Of a stretch of DNA of 7,294 nt, positions 6,340 through 7,294 are shown in pieces. Numbering within the stretch: position 1 is the first letter of the stretch; every line of letters starts with the position of its first letter. The DNA lies in the NCBI GenBank assembly GCA_027348115.1, contig DAIEQA010000163.1:1-7294 (forward strand). The letters run 5' to 3'. Source of the DNA: Fen-1258 sp027348115 (GTDB lineage: Bacteria > Bacteroidota > Ignavibacteria > Ignavibacteriales > Melioribacteraceae). The notes below the pieces were generated by a model. It was not told where the DNA came from, made no database searches, and saw only the letters and a program-made list of their open reading frames with translations. Made by a program: the position numbers and the translations under genes.

Positions 6340-7294
6340 CTACTTGAGTAAGATCATTTTTTTAGTCTGCATAAAGTTGGCACCGGCTACTATTCTATAG
6401 ATATAAACACCGCTTGCAACTTTTGCCCCGTAATTATTATCGCCATTCCAATTTACTCTATATGTTCCGGCAGCTTGCTGTTCGCTAACAAGAGTCTTAA
6501 CTTCTCTACCAAGTACATCATAGATTCTGAGTGTAACAATCGCTGCTTCCGGCAAAGAGTAGCTTATAATTGTGCTCGGATTAAAAGGATTGGGATAATT
6601 TTGGTTCAATGTGTAAGATACAGGAACCGCATTAGTATTGTTAACATCAGTAACGGTATTGATCACCTGAACTTCAACATCATCGAAGTATATCGTTCCC
6701 GTGAATCTTGAGTATGGATGGAGTCTTACAGATAGTGCTTTCGCATTCGGATTATTCGGCACTTGTACATCTACATAATACTTCGTCCAGCCGAACGATG
6801 TTACATTCGGAAATGTAAATACCAAATCCTTCGCTCCGATCTCATCATAAGCATCATTCGGTAAGTAGCCGCTGTGGAATATTGGGGTGATTCCTACTGA
6901 CCACGTTCCTGGATATTTTGCCGCTGAATCCGGCACAAGATTATTTGCCATTATCCATACGCTGATTCTTATCATGTCCCCGGCTTTTACATCATTCAAC
7001 AAGTATCTCTTCGTTCCTACCCATGCGTCGTGTGGCGCTCGTGTAAAAGGTAAATCGAACTTCAATGAATGTAAACCAGTATGCGCTTGTTCCGTCGTTA
7101 CTACCGTGTTCTCAAAGCCATTACTCAACTTTCCGTCATTGCCTCCGTTCGGTGGCAACCAGTAATTCCATCCCGTCGGCATCTCTACCGATGTGTTCCA
7201 GTTCTGACCTGCCCACGCGCCGGCTCTTCCCAACAACATAAAATCATCTGCCCATACTTTTCCTGTCGCGTTCTTGCCTCCCTCAAATCTGATG
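6340..7294 (-). CDS. Secreted protein with carbohydrate-binding-like modules and T9SS type A sorting domain (5' end outside the window)
   Basis: The frame stays open through 7293 (18 codons beyond the internal ATG at 7239), so that ATG is not the real start and about 317 C-terminal residues are visible. Numbering counts from the ATG at 7239. The first visible residues, FEGGKNATGKVWADDFMLLGR, look like the last strands of one beta-sandwich. Residues about 18-192 form a complete jelly-roll-like module similar in style to CBM4/9-type carbohydrate-binding domains (GFENTVVTTEQAHTGLHSLK, GDMIRISVWIMANN, then the closing GTIYFDDVEVQ). The closing 'GTIYFDDVEV' matches the upstream 'GKVWADDFML', so the modules may be tandem. 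Residues about 208-299 are a classic T9SS type A sorting domain: LNQNYPNPFNPSTIISYSLP, LRIYDVLGREVKTLV, GVYIYRIVAG, ending KKMILLK. The protein is therefore predicted to be exported to the surface or medium. Any catalytic domain would be upstream of the window. The gene ends at a terminator and is probably a separate transcription unit from the receptor. Confidence 0.9.
   Translation of the reverse strand, partial: IRFEGGKNATGKVWADDFMLLGRAGAWAGQNWNTSVEMPTGWNYWLPPNGGNDGKLSNGFENTVVTTEQAHTGLHSLKFDLPFTRAPHDAWVGTKRYLLNDVKAGDMIRISVWIMANNLVPDSAAKYPGTWSVGITPIFHSGYLPNDAYDEIGAKDLVFTFPNVTSFGWTKYYVDVQVPNNPNAKALSVRLHPYSRFTGTIYFDDVEVQVINTVTDVNNTNAVPVSYTLNQNYPNPFNPSTIISYSLPEAAIVTLRIYDVLGREVKTLVSEQQAAGTYRVNWNGDNNYGAKVASGVYIYRIVAGANFMQTKKMILLK

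Noticed and set aside
6340..7239. Complete 299-residue protein starting at the ATG at 7239
   Set aside because: The frame is open to the window edge, the residues before the ATG continue a domain, and the product from this ATG would lack a signal peptide although it carries a T9SS sorting domain, which requires Sec export.

Overview
The window reads as surface-protein DNA from a member of the Bacteroidota/Chlorobiota superphylum, most likely an Ignavibacteria-type or related lineage. This rests on four things: two type IX secretion system (T9SS) C-terminal sorting domains, one ending in the classic 'YPNPFNPST' style; a TonB-dependent receptor with an N-terminal carboxypeptidase-regulatory-like domain and no visible SusD partner; a PorV/PorQ-type outer-membrane protein; and moderate AT richness. 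The assignment is an inference from protein style, not from a marker gene.

All recognisable genes are on the minus strand, so transcription runs from high to low coordinates. At the right edge (6340-7294) lies the 3' part of a secreted protein with carbohydrate-binding-like beta-sandwich modules and a type A sorting domain; its start is outside the window. A perfect 13-bp hairpin (6301-6331) follows its stop and probably terminates it. A new transcription unit then begins: a TonB-dependent receptor (stop at 3540, preferred start 6230), a roughly 1080-residue T9SS cargo protein (274-3516), and the first 81 codons of a PorV/PorQ-family protein that runs off the left edge (1-245). The gaps between these three genes are 23 and 28 bases with no terminator between them, so they look like one operon. 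No gene is supported on the plus strand; the open frames there are antisense shadows.

A working model (inference) is that the receptor and the PorV-like barrel sit in the outer membrane, while the large protein is exported by the Sec pathway and then T9SS and stays at or near the surface, where it could act with its neighbours. PorV-like proteins are known in T9SS as outer-membrane shuttles that carry cargo to the sortase PorU, so a cargo gene directly followed by a PorV-like gene suggests a dedicated pair. The substrate of the receptor and the function of the large protein cannot be read from the sequence. The window holds no RNA gene, CRISPR array or insertion sequence that I can see, and no non-coding stretch longer than about 110 bases.
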